From Thioalkalivibrio sp. HK1 (GTDB lineage Bacteria; Pseudomonadota; Gammaproteobacteria; HK1), in the NCBI GenBank assembly GCA_000583135.1, contig JFBG01000010.1:1-64000 (forward strand): a stretch of 64,000 bases of DNA, given 5' to 3'. A program made the position numbers and the translations under genes. Under the pieces are notes generated by a model, which had not been told where the DNA came from, searched no databases, and was given only the letters and a program-made list of their open reading frames with translations. Below, in pieces: positions 50,620-59,791 of the stretch (the stretch's first letter is position 1; the number at the start of each line of letters is the position of its first letter).

Positions 50620-52161
50620 ATGAACAGAACAAACCGCCGTCGATTTCTTCAAGGCAGCGCCGCCGGCGCCGCCGCCATCGCCCTGCCGATGCGCTTCGCC
50701 TCGGCCGCCAAAAGAGGCGGCGTCATGCGCATGGGCAAAGCCCACGGCCAAACCAGCGACGCTTTGGATCCTGCGATTCACGATAACGGCTTCGTCATCG
50801 CCATGACCCATGCCTACAACGGCTATCTGACCGAGGTCATGGGGGATGGTTCGCTGGCCGGGCAACTCGCCGAAAGTTGGGAACCCTCGGCCGACGGCAA
50901 GGTTTGGACTTTTCGCTTGCGCCGGGGCCTCACCTACCATAACGGGCGCGATGTCGTCGCCGAGGACGTGATCGCCTCCATCGACCACCACCGAGGCGAG
51001 GATTCGAAATCCGCGGCCGCGCCGATCGTCAAGCCGATCGTGAATATCGAGGCCGATGGCAAATACGCCGTCAAATTCACCCTCGATGCCGGCAACGCCG
51101 ACTTCCCCTTCGTCCTCAGCGACTATCACCTGCCGGTCATGCCGGTCAAGGACGGCAAGGCCGATTGGCAATCCGGCATCGGCTGCGGCGTCTATCGCCT
51201 GAGCAATTTCGAGCCCGGTATCAGGGCCGATTTCACTCGCTACGAAGATCATTTCGATTCGGATCGCGGGCATTTCGACGAGATCAATATGTTGGCCATC
51301 GTCGATCCCACCGCCCGCACCAATGCCTTGATGACCGGACAGGTCGATGCCATCGATCGAGTCGATCTGAAAACCGTCGATCTTCTCAAAAGTCGGCCCG
51401 GGATCAAGGTGCACTCGATCGCCGGCACCCAGCACTACACCTTCCCGATGCGCACCGATGTCCCTCCTTTCGACAACGTGCACGTGCGCTTGGCCCTCAA
51501 ACACGCCATCAAGCGCGACGAGTTGGTCGAGAAGATCCTCCAAGGCTACGGAGCGGTCGGCAACGATCATCCGATCGGACAGGGGCAACTTTTCTTCGCT
51601 CGCGATCTCGAACAACGCCAATACGACCCGGAAGCCGCGAAAGACCATCTGAAAAAAGCGGGGATCGATGGGGTGCTCGAAGTCGATCTCAATGTCGCGG
51701 ATGCCGCTTTCGCCGGGGCGGTGGATGCCGCGGTGCTCTTCGCCGAAAGCGCCAAAGACGCCGGGATCGATATCAATGTCGTGCGCGAACCGAATGACGG
51801 CTACTGGTCGAATGTGTGGAATAAAAAGCCCTTTTGCGCTTGCTACTGGGGCGGAAGGCCGACCGTGGATTTGATGTTCCAAACCGCTTATCAAGCCGGG
51901 GTGCCGTGGAACGATGCAGTCTGGGAGAACGATCGCTTCAACAGCCTGCTGCTCGAGGCGAGAGCGGAGTTCGATGCCGCCAAGCGAGAAGAGATGTACT
52001 TCGAGATGCAGCAGCTGGTGAGAGACGATGGCGGCACCATCGTCCCGATGTTCGCATCCTATGTCTTTGCAACTTCCGACAAACTGCAGTTGCCCGAGGA
52101 CATCGCTTCGAACTGGGATCTGGATGGCGAGCGCTGGGCGGAACGCTGGTCTTTCGTCTGA
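50620..52161 (+). CDS. ABC transporter substrate-binding protein, family 5 (peptide/opine type), Tat-exported
   Basis: Periplasmic receptor of the importer encoded downstream. It has 513 residues. A twin-arginine signal (NRRRFLQGSAAG, then a hydrophobic stretch ending near RFASA) indicates folded export. The mature part shows the family-5 pattern: LAESWEPSADGKVWTFRLRRGLTYHNGR near the N-terminus, VRLALKHAIKRDELVEKILQGYG in the middle, and a long C-terminal lobe. Ligands of this family include di- and oligopeptides, nickel complexes, opines and sugars; nothing here decides between them. ATG at 50620 follows AGGAGTGGTGA. It heads a plus-strand operon with two permeases and a fused ATPase. Confidence 0.93.
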   Translation: MNRTNRRRFLQGSAAGAAAIALPMRFASAAKRGGVMRMGKAHGQTSDALDPAIHDNGFVIAMTHAYNGYLTEVMGDGSLAGQLAESWEPSADGKVWTFRLRRGLTYHNGRDVVAEDVIASIDHHRGEDSKSAAAPIVKPIVNIEADGKYAVKFTLDAGNADFPFVLSDYHLPVMPVKDGKADWQSGIGCGVYRLSNFEPGIRADFTRYEDHFDSDRGHFDEINMLAIVDPTARTNALMTGQVDAIDRVDLKTVDLLKSRPGIKVHSIAGTQHYTFPMRTDVPPFDNVHVRLALKHAIKRDELVEKILQGYGAVGNDHPIGQGQLFFARDLEQRQYDPEAAKDHLKKAGIDGVLEVDLNVADAAFAGAVDAAVLFAESAKDAGIDINVVREPNDGYWSNVWNKKPFCACYWGGRPTVDLMFQTAYQAGVPWNDAVWENDRFNSLLLEARAEFDAAKREEMYFEMQQLVRDDGGTIVPMFASYVFATSDKLQLPEDIASNWDLDGERWAERWSFV

Positions 52162-52184
52162 TCCGACTCGTCGATTCGGCCTTG

Positions 52185-52254
52185 GGACTCAAGGAGCGCT
52201 CGGCACCGCATCGCCGTTTCAGGTGTCGGTGCCAAGCGCCCTTATCCCAAGTCC
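52185..52254 (+). other. Large imperfect hairpin between binding-protein and permease genes
   Basis: GGACT ... GCGCTCGGCACCG pairs with CGGTGCCAAGCGC ... AGTCC around an 18-nt loop. It is placed just after the binding-protein stop codon. Such hairpins commonly stabilise the upstream message and lower expression of the downstream permeases; that use is inferred from position. Confidence 0.65.
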
Positions 52255-52425
52255 GAGATTCTTCCGGTTCATGAACATTCCCGCGAGCGTTCGGACCTTC
52301 GAAATATCGAAAATATCTATCGGGAGAGATGTCGGCCCCTACGATTCGCAGCGACGTTGGCTAGATGAATCCGCTTCGAACCTCGCCGAAAAGGGCTATC
52401 GACCGATAGTTAGGAGGACATATCG

Positions 52426-53382
52426 ATGATCGGCATCATCAAACTGGTCGCGAAACGATTGGGGTTCGGGCTCGTCACCCTCTTCATCGTTTCCCTGATC
52501 ATCTTCTGGGCGGTGGAAGCCCTGCCGGGAAACCTTGCCGAACAAGTCCTCGGCCAAGCCGCCACCCCGGAGACGGTCGAGGCCTTGAGCAAAGAGATGG
52601 GGTTGGATCGCCCGGCTTTTGTACGCTATATCGATTGGTTGTCCAGCGCCCTGCAAGGGGATTTCGGATCCTCTTTGGCCAATAAACGTTCGGTATCCGA
52701 GCAACTCGAACCGAGATTTTTCAACACCATGTTCCTGGCGGGGCTGGCGGCGGCGATGTCGATCCCGATCTCGATCATCTTGGGGGTGCTGGCCGCCCTA
52801 TGGCGCGATTCGATCTTCGATCGCGGCGCGAATGTCGTCACCTTGACCTCGATCTCGTCGCCGGAGTTCTTTCTCGGCTACATCCTGATCCTCTTTTTGG
52901 CGGTGCAAAATCCGATCTTCCCCTCGATCTCCAATGTCAGCGAGGGAATGACCTTGGGGGAGCGGACATTCGCCACCATGCTCCCCGCCATCACCCTGAC
53001 CCTCGTGGTGATCGCCCACATGATGCGCATGACCCGGGCGGCGATCATCGCCCTGCTGGCCTCGCCCTATATCGAAATGGCGCGATTGAAGGGTGAGCCT
53101 CGTTGGAAAATCATCGTGGTCCATGCGCTCCCGAATGCACTCGCTCCGGTGATCAATGTGGTGGCGCTGAATCTGGCCTATCTGATCACCGGCGTGGTAC
53201 TGGTCGAGATCGTCTTCGTCTATCCCGGGGTGGGACAGCTCTTGGTGGATAGCGTCCAAAAGAGGGATTTCCCGGTGGTTCAGGCGTGTTGTTTGATCTT
53301 CGCCGCCACCTATATCCTGCTCAATCTATTGGCCGATGTGGGGGCGATTCTCTCCAACCCCCGGCTTCGGCATCCGAAATGA
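52426..53382 (+). CDS. ABC transporter permease, DppB type
   Basis: An inner-membrane permease with 318 residues. The N-terminus (RLGFGLVTLFIVSLIIFWAVEALPG) is the usual first helix with the conserved Pro-Gly. The region RAAIIALLASPYIEMARLKGEPRWKIIVVHALPNALAPVIN is the EAA-like loop that docks to the ATPase, followed by the helices around GVVLVEIVFVYPGVGQLLVDSV. ATG at 52426 follows TAGGAGG at 8 nt. The second permease starts 10 nt after its stop codon, so the two are cotranscribed. The substrate is as for the binding protein. Confidence 0.93.
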   Translation: MIGIIKLVAKRLGFGLVTLFIVSLIIFWAVEALPGNLAEQVLGQAATPETVEALSKEMGLDRPAFVRYIDWLSSALQGDFGSSLANKRSVSEQLEPRFFNTMFLAGLAAAMSIPISIILGVLAALWRDSIFDRGANVVTLTSISSPEFFLGYILILFLAVQNPIFPSISNVSEGMTLGERTFATMLPAITLTLVVIAHMMRMTRAAIIALLASPYIEMARLKGEPRWKIIVVHALPNALAPVINVVALNLAYLITGVVLVEIVFVYPGVGQLLVDSVQKRDFPVVQACCLIFAATYILLNLLADVGAILSNPRLRHPK

Positions 53383-53392
53383 GGAGCAAGCC

Positions 53393-54454
53393 ATGAGCCT
53401 GTTCGTCATCGTTTTCTATGGTCTTTTGATCGCGGTCTCGTGCCTCACCGCCTCCTATCGCCGACACGATGTTTTCATGGCCACTTTCAGCCTGACGCTG
53501 ATCTGCTTCCTGATCGGGCTCATCGGCGGGGAGCCGTGGCTGAAACGCATCGCGATCGGGATCGGGATTTTCCTGGCGGCGGGGGGGATCGCTTACAGCT
53601 TCCGGAAATTCCTCTCCTTGCTGCTCCCTCGAGATGCGGCGCGACTGATTCGTACCGCACCGCTGACCGCCTCTTTCGGGCTTTTCGTCATCCTCGTCTA
53701 TCTGGTGGCGGCCATCTTCGCTCCGATCATCGCCCCTTACGGCGAGGCGGACGTGATCGCCGGCGCCTACGCCCCGGCGGACGAGAAGATGCTCCTCGGC
53801 GGGGATCAGCTGGGCCGCGACCTGTTCAGCCGCATCATCTACGGGGCGCGCAATACGGTGGGGATCGCGCTGCTGACCACCGGCATCGCCTTTTTCGTCG
53901 GCTCGCTCCTCGGACTGATGGCGGCGACATTGGGGGGATGGGTGGATCAGATCTGCGGGCGGATCGCCGATACCCTGATGGCCATCCCCCAATTGATCTT
54001 CGCCTTGTTGCTGCTGTCCATCCTCGGGACCAATGTCGTCAACCTGATCTTGGTCATCGCCCTTCTCTACTCCCCCTTGGTCTTTCGTCTGGCGCGAGCG
54101 GTGGCGGGCAATATCGTGGTCATGGACTATATCGAGGCCGCCAAGTTGCGCGGAGAGAAGACTTGGTATCTGATCGTGCGCGAGATCCTGCCGAATGCGA
54201 CCGCTCCCTTGGTCGCCGAATTCGGTTTGCGCTTTTGCTTCGTCTTCCTTGCGATCTCGGCGCTGTCCTTCTTGGGTCTGGGCATCCAACCCCCGACCGC
54301 GGATTGGGGCTCGATGGTGCGCGATAACTCGACTTTGATCTCCTTTAGCCAAGGGACCCCGTTGATCCCGGCGGCGGCGATCGCGCTGCTGACCGTCGCC
54401 GTCAACTTCGTGGTCGACTGGCTGCTCCACATCTCATCCGGATTGAAAGAGTGA
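53393..54454 (+). CDS. ABC transporter permease, DppC type, with extra N-terminal membrane segments
   Basis: The second permease, with 353 residues. The standard DppC part starts near residue 85 (APLTASFGLFVILVYLVAAIFAPIIAPYG), then GGDQLGRDLFSRIIYGARNTV and the EAA-type loop DYIEAAKLRGEKTWYLIVREILPNATAPLV. Before it lie about 75 residues with three predicted membrane helices that usual family members lack. ATG at 53393 follows GAGGAGCAAGCC; an earlier in-frame start at 53336 overlaps the first permease and has no good site. The fused ATPase gene begins 139 nt downstream. Confidence 0.9.
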   Translation: MSLFVIVFYGLLIAVSCLTASYRRHDVFMATFSLTLICFLIGLIGGEPWLKRIAIGIGIFLAAGGIAYSFRKFLSLLLPRDAARLIRTAPLTASFGLFVILVYLVAAIFAPIIAPYGEADVIAGAYAPADEKMLLGGDQLGRDLFSRIIYGARNTVGIALLTTGIAFFVGSLLGLMAATLGGWVDQICGRIADTLMAIPQLIFALLLLSILGTNVVNLILVIALLYSPLVFRLARAVAGNIVVMDYIEAAKLRGEKTWYLIVREILPNATAPLVAEFGLRFCFVFLAISALSFLGLGIQPPTADWGSMVRDNSTLISFSQGTPLIPAAAIALLTVAVNFVVDWLLHISSGLKE

Positions 54455-54593
54455 GCGATCCCAAAAGAGAAGACGAGGCTTTTTTGCCCCCGGATCCGCC
54501 TCGACGGATTCAGCCTCGACGCATTCCGCCTCGACACATCCTGTCTCGAAATACGGGATATCAATCTCGCTCGACGATATCGAAGAGGGCGTC

Positions 54594-56312
54594 ATGAACG
54601 AAACGGTCATGAACGAAAAAAAAGCGGTATCGGAAAAAGCGATATCGGCGGAGGAAAAGAGTGCCCGCCTGTTGCTCAAAATCCGAGGCCTTCGTATCGA
54701 GGGTCGGGTCGATGACTCGTGGCTCGAGATCGTCCACGGCGTCGATCTCGATCTGCGGCGCGGCGAGGTGCTCGGTCTGATCGGCGAATCGGGGGCCGGC
54801 AAATCCACCATCGGATTGGCGGCGATGGGCTTCACCCGCGACGGCTGTCGCATCAGCGGCGGCACCATCGAATTCGACGGCATGGAGCTCACTTCCTCGC
54901 CGGAGGAGGACTTGCGGATGCTGCGCGGGGCGCGCATCGCCTACGTGGCGCAATCGGCCGCGGCCTCGTTCAATCCCGCGCATCGCCTGATCGATCAACA
55001 CACCGCGGCCCCGGTACAACACAAGATCAAGACCCGCCGGGAAAGCGAAGAGGATGCGATGGAACTCTATCGCCGTCTGCGCCTTCCCAACCCCGGAGAA
55101 ATCGGCTTTCGCTATCCGCATCAAGTCTCCGGGGGGCAGCTGCAAAGAGCGATGACCGCGATGGCGATGAGCTGCCGCCCCGATCTCATCATCTTCGACG
55201 AGCCGACGACCGCCCTCGATGTCACCACCCAGATCGAAGTGCTGGCGGCGATCCGCGATATCGTCGATCAATTCGATACCGCCGCCCTCTATATCACCCA
55301 CGACCTTGCGGTGGTGGCCCAGATGGCGGATCGCATCAAGGTTCTGCTCAAAGGCGACGAGGTGGAGGAGGCCGATACCCGCTCGATGCTCGAAGCCCCG
55401 CGCGAGGAATACACCCGCTCCTTATGGGCCGTGCGCAGTTTCCAGCGCCACCAAAAGCCGGTGCCGCCGGCGGACGAAACCCCGGTGATCGAGGTGCGCA
55501 ATGTCAGCGCCGCTTACGGCCCGGTTCTGGTGCTCGATGATGTCTCTTTTTCCATCCACCGGGGCCGCACGGTGGCGGTGGTCGGAGAGTCGGGTTCGGG
55601 TAAATCCACCGCCGCCCGCTGCATCACCGGCTTGTTGCCACCGCTATCCGGCGAAGTCCTCTATAACGGAACGCCCTTGGCGCGACACTTTAGGGATCGC
55701 TCCAAGGATCAGCTGCGACAAGCCCAGATGATCTACCAGATGGCCGATACCGCCCTCAATCCCAAAAAGCGCATCGGCGAGATCATCGGCCGACCGGTAT
55801 CCTTCTATGGGGGATTGCGCGGGGCGGAGTTGAAAAAGCGAGTGGACGAACTTCTCGATCAAATCGAGCTCGAGCCCTCGCAGTATTACCACCGCTACCC
55901 TTCCGAGCTCTCCGGCGGGCAAAAGCAACGGGTCGGTATCGCCCGGGCCTTGGCCGCCGAGCCGGAATTCATCATCTGCGACGAGGTGACCAGCGCCTTG
56001 GATCAAATCGTGGCCGAGGGCATCCTCAAACTCCTCGACCGCCTGCAAAACGATCTCGATCTCGCCTATATGTTCATCACCCACGATCTGGCAACGGTGC
56101 GGGCCATCGCCGATCATGTGGTGGTGATGAAGGAGGGAAAGGTGGTCGAAGCCGGACCCAAGGAGGATATGTTCCGTCCGCCGCATCACGCCTATACCGA
56201 TCTCCTGCTTTCATCGGTGCCGGAGATGGACCCGGATTGGCTCGACGATCTATTGGCCAAGCGCGGAGTGGATAATATCGGGGAAGCGGCCCAACAAAAA
56301 AGCGCTCTTTGA
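54594..56312 (+). CDS. ABC transporter double ATPase (DppD-DppF fusion)
   Basis: The energising subunit of the importer, 572 residues with two nucleotide-binding domains in one chain. NBD1: Walker A GESGAGKST near 64-72, signature VSGGQLQRAM, Walker B LIIFDEPTTALD. NBD2: Walker A GESGSGKST near 330, signature LSGGQKQRVGIARAL, Walker B FIICDEVTSALD. The H-loop histidines (ITHDLA) are visible in both. In most dipeptide systems these are two proteins. ATG at 54594 follows GAGGGCGTC. It closes the ABC operon; a hydroxyacid dehydrogenase gene starts 132 nt later on the same strand. Confidence 0.95.
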   Translation: MNETVMNEKKAVSEKAISAEEKSARLLLKIRGLRIEGRVDDSWLEIVHGVDLDLRRGEVLGLIGESGAGKSTIGLAAMGFTRDGCRISGGTIEFDGMELTSSPEEDLRMLRGARIAYVAQSAAASFNPAHRLIDQHTAAPVQHKIKTRRESEEDAMELYRRLRLPNPGEIGFRYPHQVSGGQLQRAMTAMAMSCRPDLIIFDEPTTALDVTTQIEVLAAIRDIVDQFDTAALYITHDLAVVAQMADRIKVLLKGDEVEEADTRSMLEAPREEYTRSLWAVRSFQRHQKPVPPADETPVIEVRNVSAAYGPVLVLDDVSFSIHRGRTVAVVGESGSGKSTAARCITGLLPPLSGEVLYNGTPLARHFRDRSKDQLRQAQMIYQMADTALNPKKRIGEIIGRPVSFYGGLRGAELKKRVDELLDQIELEPSQYYHRYPSELSGGQKQRVGIARALAAEPEFIICDEVTSALDQIVAEGILKLLDRLQNDLDLAYMFITHDLATVRAIADHVVVMKEGKVVEAGPKEDMFRPPHHAYTDLLLSSVPEMDPDWLDDLLAKRGVDNIGEAAQQKSAL

Positions 56313-56444
56313 CAGGATCCGAAGATCGATAGTCTCGGGGTTTTCAGCCAGCGGATTTTCAGGCGACGGATTTTCAGGCGGCGTCGAGGGCTCGCGAAGC
56401 GACAGTCATTTTTTTTTGGAAGGTAAAGCACGAGGAGATCCTCC

Positions 56445-57359
56445 ATGAGCAGCACGATCGGATTCATCGGTGTCGGCAATATGGGACTACCGATGATTCG
56501 CAACCTGATCAAGGCCGGGCACGGGATCAAGGCCTTCGATATCTCGGCCGAGGCCCTCGAGGCCGCAAAAGAAGCGGGAGCGACCATCGCCTCCGCCATC
56601 GCCGATGCCGCCACCGATACGAATGCCGTCATCACCATGCTCCCCCAAGGCCAACACGTCCGAGAGGCTTATCTGGGCACCGGCGAAGGCAACCCCGGCA
56701 TTCTCTCGGCCGCCTCTTCCACCGCCATTTTGATCGACTGCTCCACCGTCGATATCGAGAGCGCGAAAGCGGTGGCGGAAAGAGCGGAGCGGGAGAAGCG
56801 TTCCATGGTGGACGCTCCGGTTTCAGGCGGGATCTCCGGAGCGGCGGCGGGAACCTTGACCTTCATGGTCGGGGGAACGAAGGAGAATTTCGAGCGCGCC
56901 CGCCCGATATTGGAGGCGATGGGGCGCAATATCGTGCATATCGGGGGATCGGGGTTGGGGCAGGCGATGAAGATCTGCAACAACATGATGGCGGGGATCG
57001 CCCTGACGGGAACCGCCGAAGCGGTGAGTTTGGGGCAGGCTTTGGGGATCGATCCCAAGACCTTGCATCAGGTGATGTCGACCTCCTCGGGGCAGAATTG
57101 GATGATGGATACGATGTATCCGGTCGAGGGCGTGGTCGAATCCGCCGCCTCCAACCGCGGCTTCGCCCCCGGATTTCGGGCATCGCTGATGGCCAAGGAT
57201 CTCGGGCTTGCACAAGCGGCGGCACAGACCACCGGTACCGGCACCCCCTTGGGGGCCCTCACCGCCTCGCTCTATCGCACGCTATGCCTCCAAGGCGGGG
57301 GCGAACTCGATTGCAGCGCGATCTATCGTCTGCTGCACGGGGATTCGATGAAGCCCTAG
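56445..57359 (+). CDS. 3-hydroxyisobutyrate dehydrogenase-like beta-hydroxyacid dehydrogenase
   Basis: NAD(P)-dependent oxidation of a beta-hydroxyacid, 304 residues. The Rossmann motif GFIGVGNMGLPM is at the very N-terminus, the substrate-binding DAPVSGG is near 122, and the catalytic lysine lies in GLGQAMKICNNM near 171. The segment VMSTSSGQNWMMD and the C-terminal KDLGLAQ also match the family. ATG at 56445 follows GAGGAG. Members with this pattern act on 3-hydroxyisobutyrate (valine breakdown), tartronate semialdehyde or related acids; the sequence does not settle which. It may be cotranscribed with the importer. Confidence 0.9.
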   Translation: MSSTIGFIGVGNMGLPMIRNLIKAGHGIKAFDISAEALEAAKEAGATIASAIADAATDTNAVITMLPQGQHVREAYLGTGEGNPGILSAASSTAILIDCSTVDIESAKAVAERAEREKRSMVDAPVSGGISGAAAGTLTFMVGGTKENFERARPILEAMGRNIVHIGGSGLGQAMKICNNMMAGIALTGTAEAVSLGQALGIDPKTLHQVMSTSSGQNWMMDTMYPVEGVVESAASNRGFAPGFRASLMAKDLGLAQAAAQTTGTGTPLGALTASLYRTLCLQGGGELDCSAIYRLLHGDSMKP

Positions 57360-57458
57360 TCGACGAAGCCCGCTTCGAGCGGGTCTCGAGCGGGTCGAAT
57401 CGCTCTTGGGCTCGCTCGAAGGGTCAGTCTTGAAGGGCCGGCCTCGAAGGGTTGGTAA

Positions 57459-57500
57459 GGAGGATCCCGAGGAGGCTTTCAGCTCTCCTCGGGATCCTCC
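57459..57500. terminator. Perfect 16-bp hairpin between convergent genes
   Basis: GGAGGATCCCGAGGAG, 10-nt loop, and the exact reverse complement. It overlaps the last codons of the esterase gene (minus) and follows the dehydrogenase gene (plus) by 100 nt. No T run is present, but the stability and place suggest a bidirectional termination or RNA-protecting structure. Confidence 0.6.
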
Positions 57501-58543
57501 CCGCCCATCGACCATGCTCGGCGAAGGGCTTCGCAGGCAAGCCTTTGGGCGTGCACGGCACCGTCCACCGCCGGAGCCATCGTAAAAAATCCGTGGATCA
57601 TGCCCGGAATCTCGTGGTATTCGACCTTGACTTGCGCCGCCTTCAGCCGATCCGAAAAGGCCGCCCCCTCGTCTCTCAGGATATCGAGTTCGGCGGTCAA
57701 CACGAAGGCGCTCGGCAAGCCTTGAAGGTCTTCGGCTCGTAATGGCGCCGCCCGCCAATCGAGGCGATCCTTCTCGCTGCGCAAATAGTGATCGCGAAAC
57801 CAAAACATCGATCGAGCCTCGAGAAAGCCGTAGCCTCGGGCGAATGTTCGATAGGACTCGCTATCCCCGGCGTAGTCGGTAACCGGATAGATCAGCAGCT
57901 GCAGACACGGCGAAGGGATCGGAGCATCTCGGGCCATCAACGCCACCACCGCCGCGAGATTGCCGCCTGCGCTATCGCCTCCCACCGCGATCCTTTGCGC
58001 GTCCAATCCATGCCTTGGGCCTTCTTCCACGCACCAAGCATAGGCGGCGAAGGCGTCTTCGACCGCGGCGGGAAATCGATGGTCGGGGGCCAAACGATAA
58101 TCGACCGAGACCACGGCGCAAGCCGCCCCGACGCAAAGATTGCGGGCGACGCCATCGTGGGAATCGATGCTGCCGACGACATGCCCGCCGCCGTGAAAAT
58201 AAAGCAGCGTCGGCAGCGCCGATGTGTCGATGGAAGCGTCGATGGAAGCGTCGATGGAAGCATCGATGGAAGCGTCGACGGAAGCGTCGATAGAAGCATC
58301 GATCCCCATCGATGGACGATAGATGCGAATCGGCAAGGCGTTGTCGGCACCGCCGGAGATGGTGCGATCTTCCGTTTCCGCTCTCGCATCCCCGGGGGGC
58401 CTCGAACTTGCCAAGCGTTCGTATTGTCGGCGGGCTTGGTCCGGGCTTAGATCGTAGGTCGGCGTCAAATCCGCCTTGCGCATGGCATCGAGGATCTTCC
58501 GCACTTGGGGATCGATCCTGGGATCGGGCGATGATGCGTCCAT
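57479..58543 (-). CDS. Alpha/beta hydrolase, hormone-sensitive-lipase-type esterase, with repeat insertion
   Basis: 354 residues. The oxyanion-hole motif HGGG is at 117-120, the nucleophile elbow GDSAG at 189-193 (Ser191), the acid in LDILRDEG and the histidine in GMIHGF, all in order, so the enzyme should be active on short acyl esters. The N-terminal cap ends in an unusual run of seven four-residue units (DAS(I/V)-like, residues 81-108), encoded by a 12-bp repeat, in the loop before the first core strand (PTLLYFHGGG). ATG at 58543 follows AAGGAG at 6 nt. Its 3' end lies in a strong hairpin. The natural substrate is unknown. Confidence 0.92.
   Translation of the reverse strand: MDASSPDPRIDPQVRKILDAMRKADLTPTYDLSPDQARRQYERLASSRPPGDARAETEDRTISGGADNALPIRIYRPSMGIDASIDASVDASIDASIDASIDASIDTSALPTLLYFHGGGHVVGSIDSHDGVARNLCVGAACAVVSVDYRLAPDHRFPAAVEDAFAAYAWCVEEGPRHGLDAQRIAVGGDSAGGNLAAVVALMARDAPIPSPCLQLLIYPVTDYAGDSESYRTFARGYGFLEARSMFWFRDHYLRSEKDRLDWRAAPLRAEDLQGLPSAFVLTAELDILRDEGAAFSDRLKAAQVKVEYHEIPGMIHGFFTMAPAVDGAVHAQRLACEALRRAWSMGGEDPEES
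58220..58303. repeat. Seven in-frame 12-bp tandem repeats in the esterase gene
   Basis: Units of the form GTCGATGGAAGC (plus strand) with a few substitutions, repeated seven times and coding for Ile/Val-Asp-Ala-Ser units. Length is a multiple of three, so expansion or contraction keeps the frame. Confidence 0.92.
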
Positions 58544-58658
58544 TGATAGCTCCTTGGGATCGGGCTTGCAATTCGCAAGTTGCGATCATGATGGCACCGA
58601 ATCTCGCCTCGAGGCCGAGAATCGATGTTCAAGAAACGAAATCGAGAGGATAAAGAAG

Positions 58659-59684
58659 ATGAACGATGAAGTGCGTCTTTCCTTGGAAGAAACGCATGCG
58701 CTGGCGGTGTCGGCGCTACGGGGGCAAGGATACGCGGATCGGCATGCGCAGGCCATCGCCGATACCCTCACCGCCGCCGAACGGGACGAATGTAAATCGC
58801 ACGGATTGTTTCGCGTCCCCTTCTACGTCAAAGCCCTCCACGAGGCGGGGGTTTCGCCCGACGCCGAACCTGTTTTGCGCGACCTCGCCCCGGGGGTGAT
58901 CCAAGTCGATGCCCATTTCGGTTTCGCCCCGCTCGCCTTGCAGGTCGCCGCCGATCCCTTGGAGAAACGAGCGCGAGAGCAGGGTATCGCGGCGCTGGCC
59001 ATCGTCAACGCCTTCAATGTCTCGGCCTTGTGGCCGGAGGTCGAGCGGCTCGCCGAGCGCGGGCTGGTCGCCTTCGCCTTCACCGCCGCCCATCGCTATG
59101 TCGCCCCCGCCGGAGGCATCCGCCCGATTTACGGGACCAATCCGATGGCCTTCGGGTGGCCCCGGAAGGGGAGCCCTCCCCTGATCTTCGATCAGGCATC
59201 GAGCATGAGCGCCCGGGGCGAGATTCAGATTCATTTGCGCGACGGCAAGCCGCTACCCCCGGGGTGGGCCATCGACGCCGAGGGACAACCGACCACCGAT
59301 CCGAAGGCCGCTCTTGCCGGAGCCCAGTTGACCTTCGGGGGATATAAAGGAGCGGCGATCGCGCTGATGGTCGAACTGCTGGCCGGAGCCTTGGTCGGAG
59401 GCCCCTTCAGCTTCGAAGCTCATGCGAAAAACACTTCCGGCTCCGGCGCTCCCTGCGGGGGAGAGTTCATGATGGCCATCGATCCCGCCCGCTGCCTTGG
59501 CAGCGAGGATCGCGAGGGTCAGCTGACCCATGCCGAAACCCTCTTCGCGGAAATCCTCGCCCAAGAGGGAACTCGCCTACCTTCGGATCGCCGCTACCGA
59601 GCCCGGCAACGCACCCCGCAAGAGGGCATCGTCATCCCCGCCTCTTTGCATAAAACCCTGCTCGAATTCACCGGTTCGGATTGA
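58659..59684 (+). CDS. Malate/L-lactate dehydrogenase family (Ldh2) oxidoreductase
   Basis: NAD(P)H-dependent 2-oxoacid or cyclic-imine reductase of the Ldh2 (YiaK/DpkA-like) family, 341 residues. Typical segments: ERDECKSHGLFRVPFYV (with the catalytic His), GIAALAIVNAFNVSALWPEVERLAERGLVAFAFT, YGTNPMAFGWPR (NAD-binding loop), FDQASS and FGGYKGAAIALMVELLAGAL. Together with the absence of a Rossmann fold this defines the family. The ATG at 58659 has AGAGGA upstream and gives the family's usual start. Delta1-piperideine-2-carboxylate or pyrroline-2-carboxylate reduction is a possible role because of the YGTNPMAFG variant, but malate, lactate or ureidoglycolate cannot be excluded. Confidence 0.87.
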   Translation: MNDEVRLSLEETHALAVSALRGQGYADRHAQAIADTLTAAERDECKSHGLFRVPFYVKALHEAGVSPDAEPVLRDLAPGVIQVDAHFGFAPLALQVAADPLEKRAREQGIAALAIVNAFNVSALWPEVERLAERGLVAFAFTAAHRYVAPAGGIRPIYGTNPMAFGWPRKGSPPLIFDQASSMSARGEIQIHLRDGKPLPPGWAIDAEGQPTTDPKAALAGAQLTFGGYKGAAIALMVELLAGALVGGPFSFEAHAKNTSGSGAPCGGEFMMAIDPARCLGSEDREGQLTHAETLFAEILAQEGTRLPSDRRYRARQRTPQEGIVIPASLHKTLLEFTGSD

Positions 59685-59791
59685 AGTTGTCTGTTGTCAC
59701 AGCACCCCATTCCCACTATCGCCCGTCGGGGCGATGCCCACCTGCACGGGTGGAGCGAACCCGACCTGTTCGAGCCCGATGGCTTGATCCA

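Noticed and set aside
58220..58303. Possible CRISPR-like array
   Set aside because: Units are 12 bp without spacers and are in-frame within a recognisable hydrolase gene.
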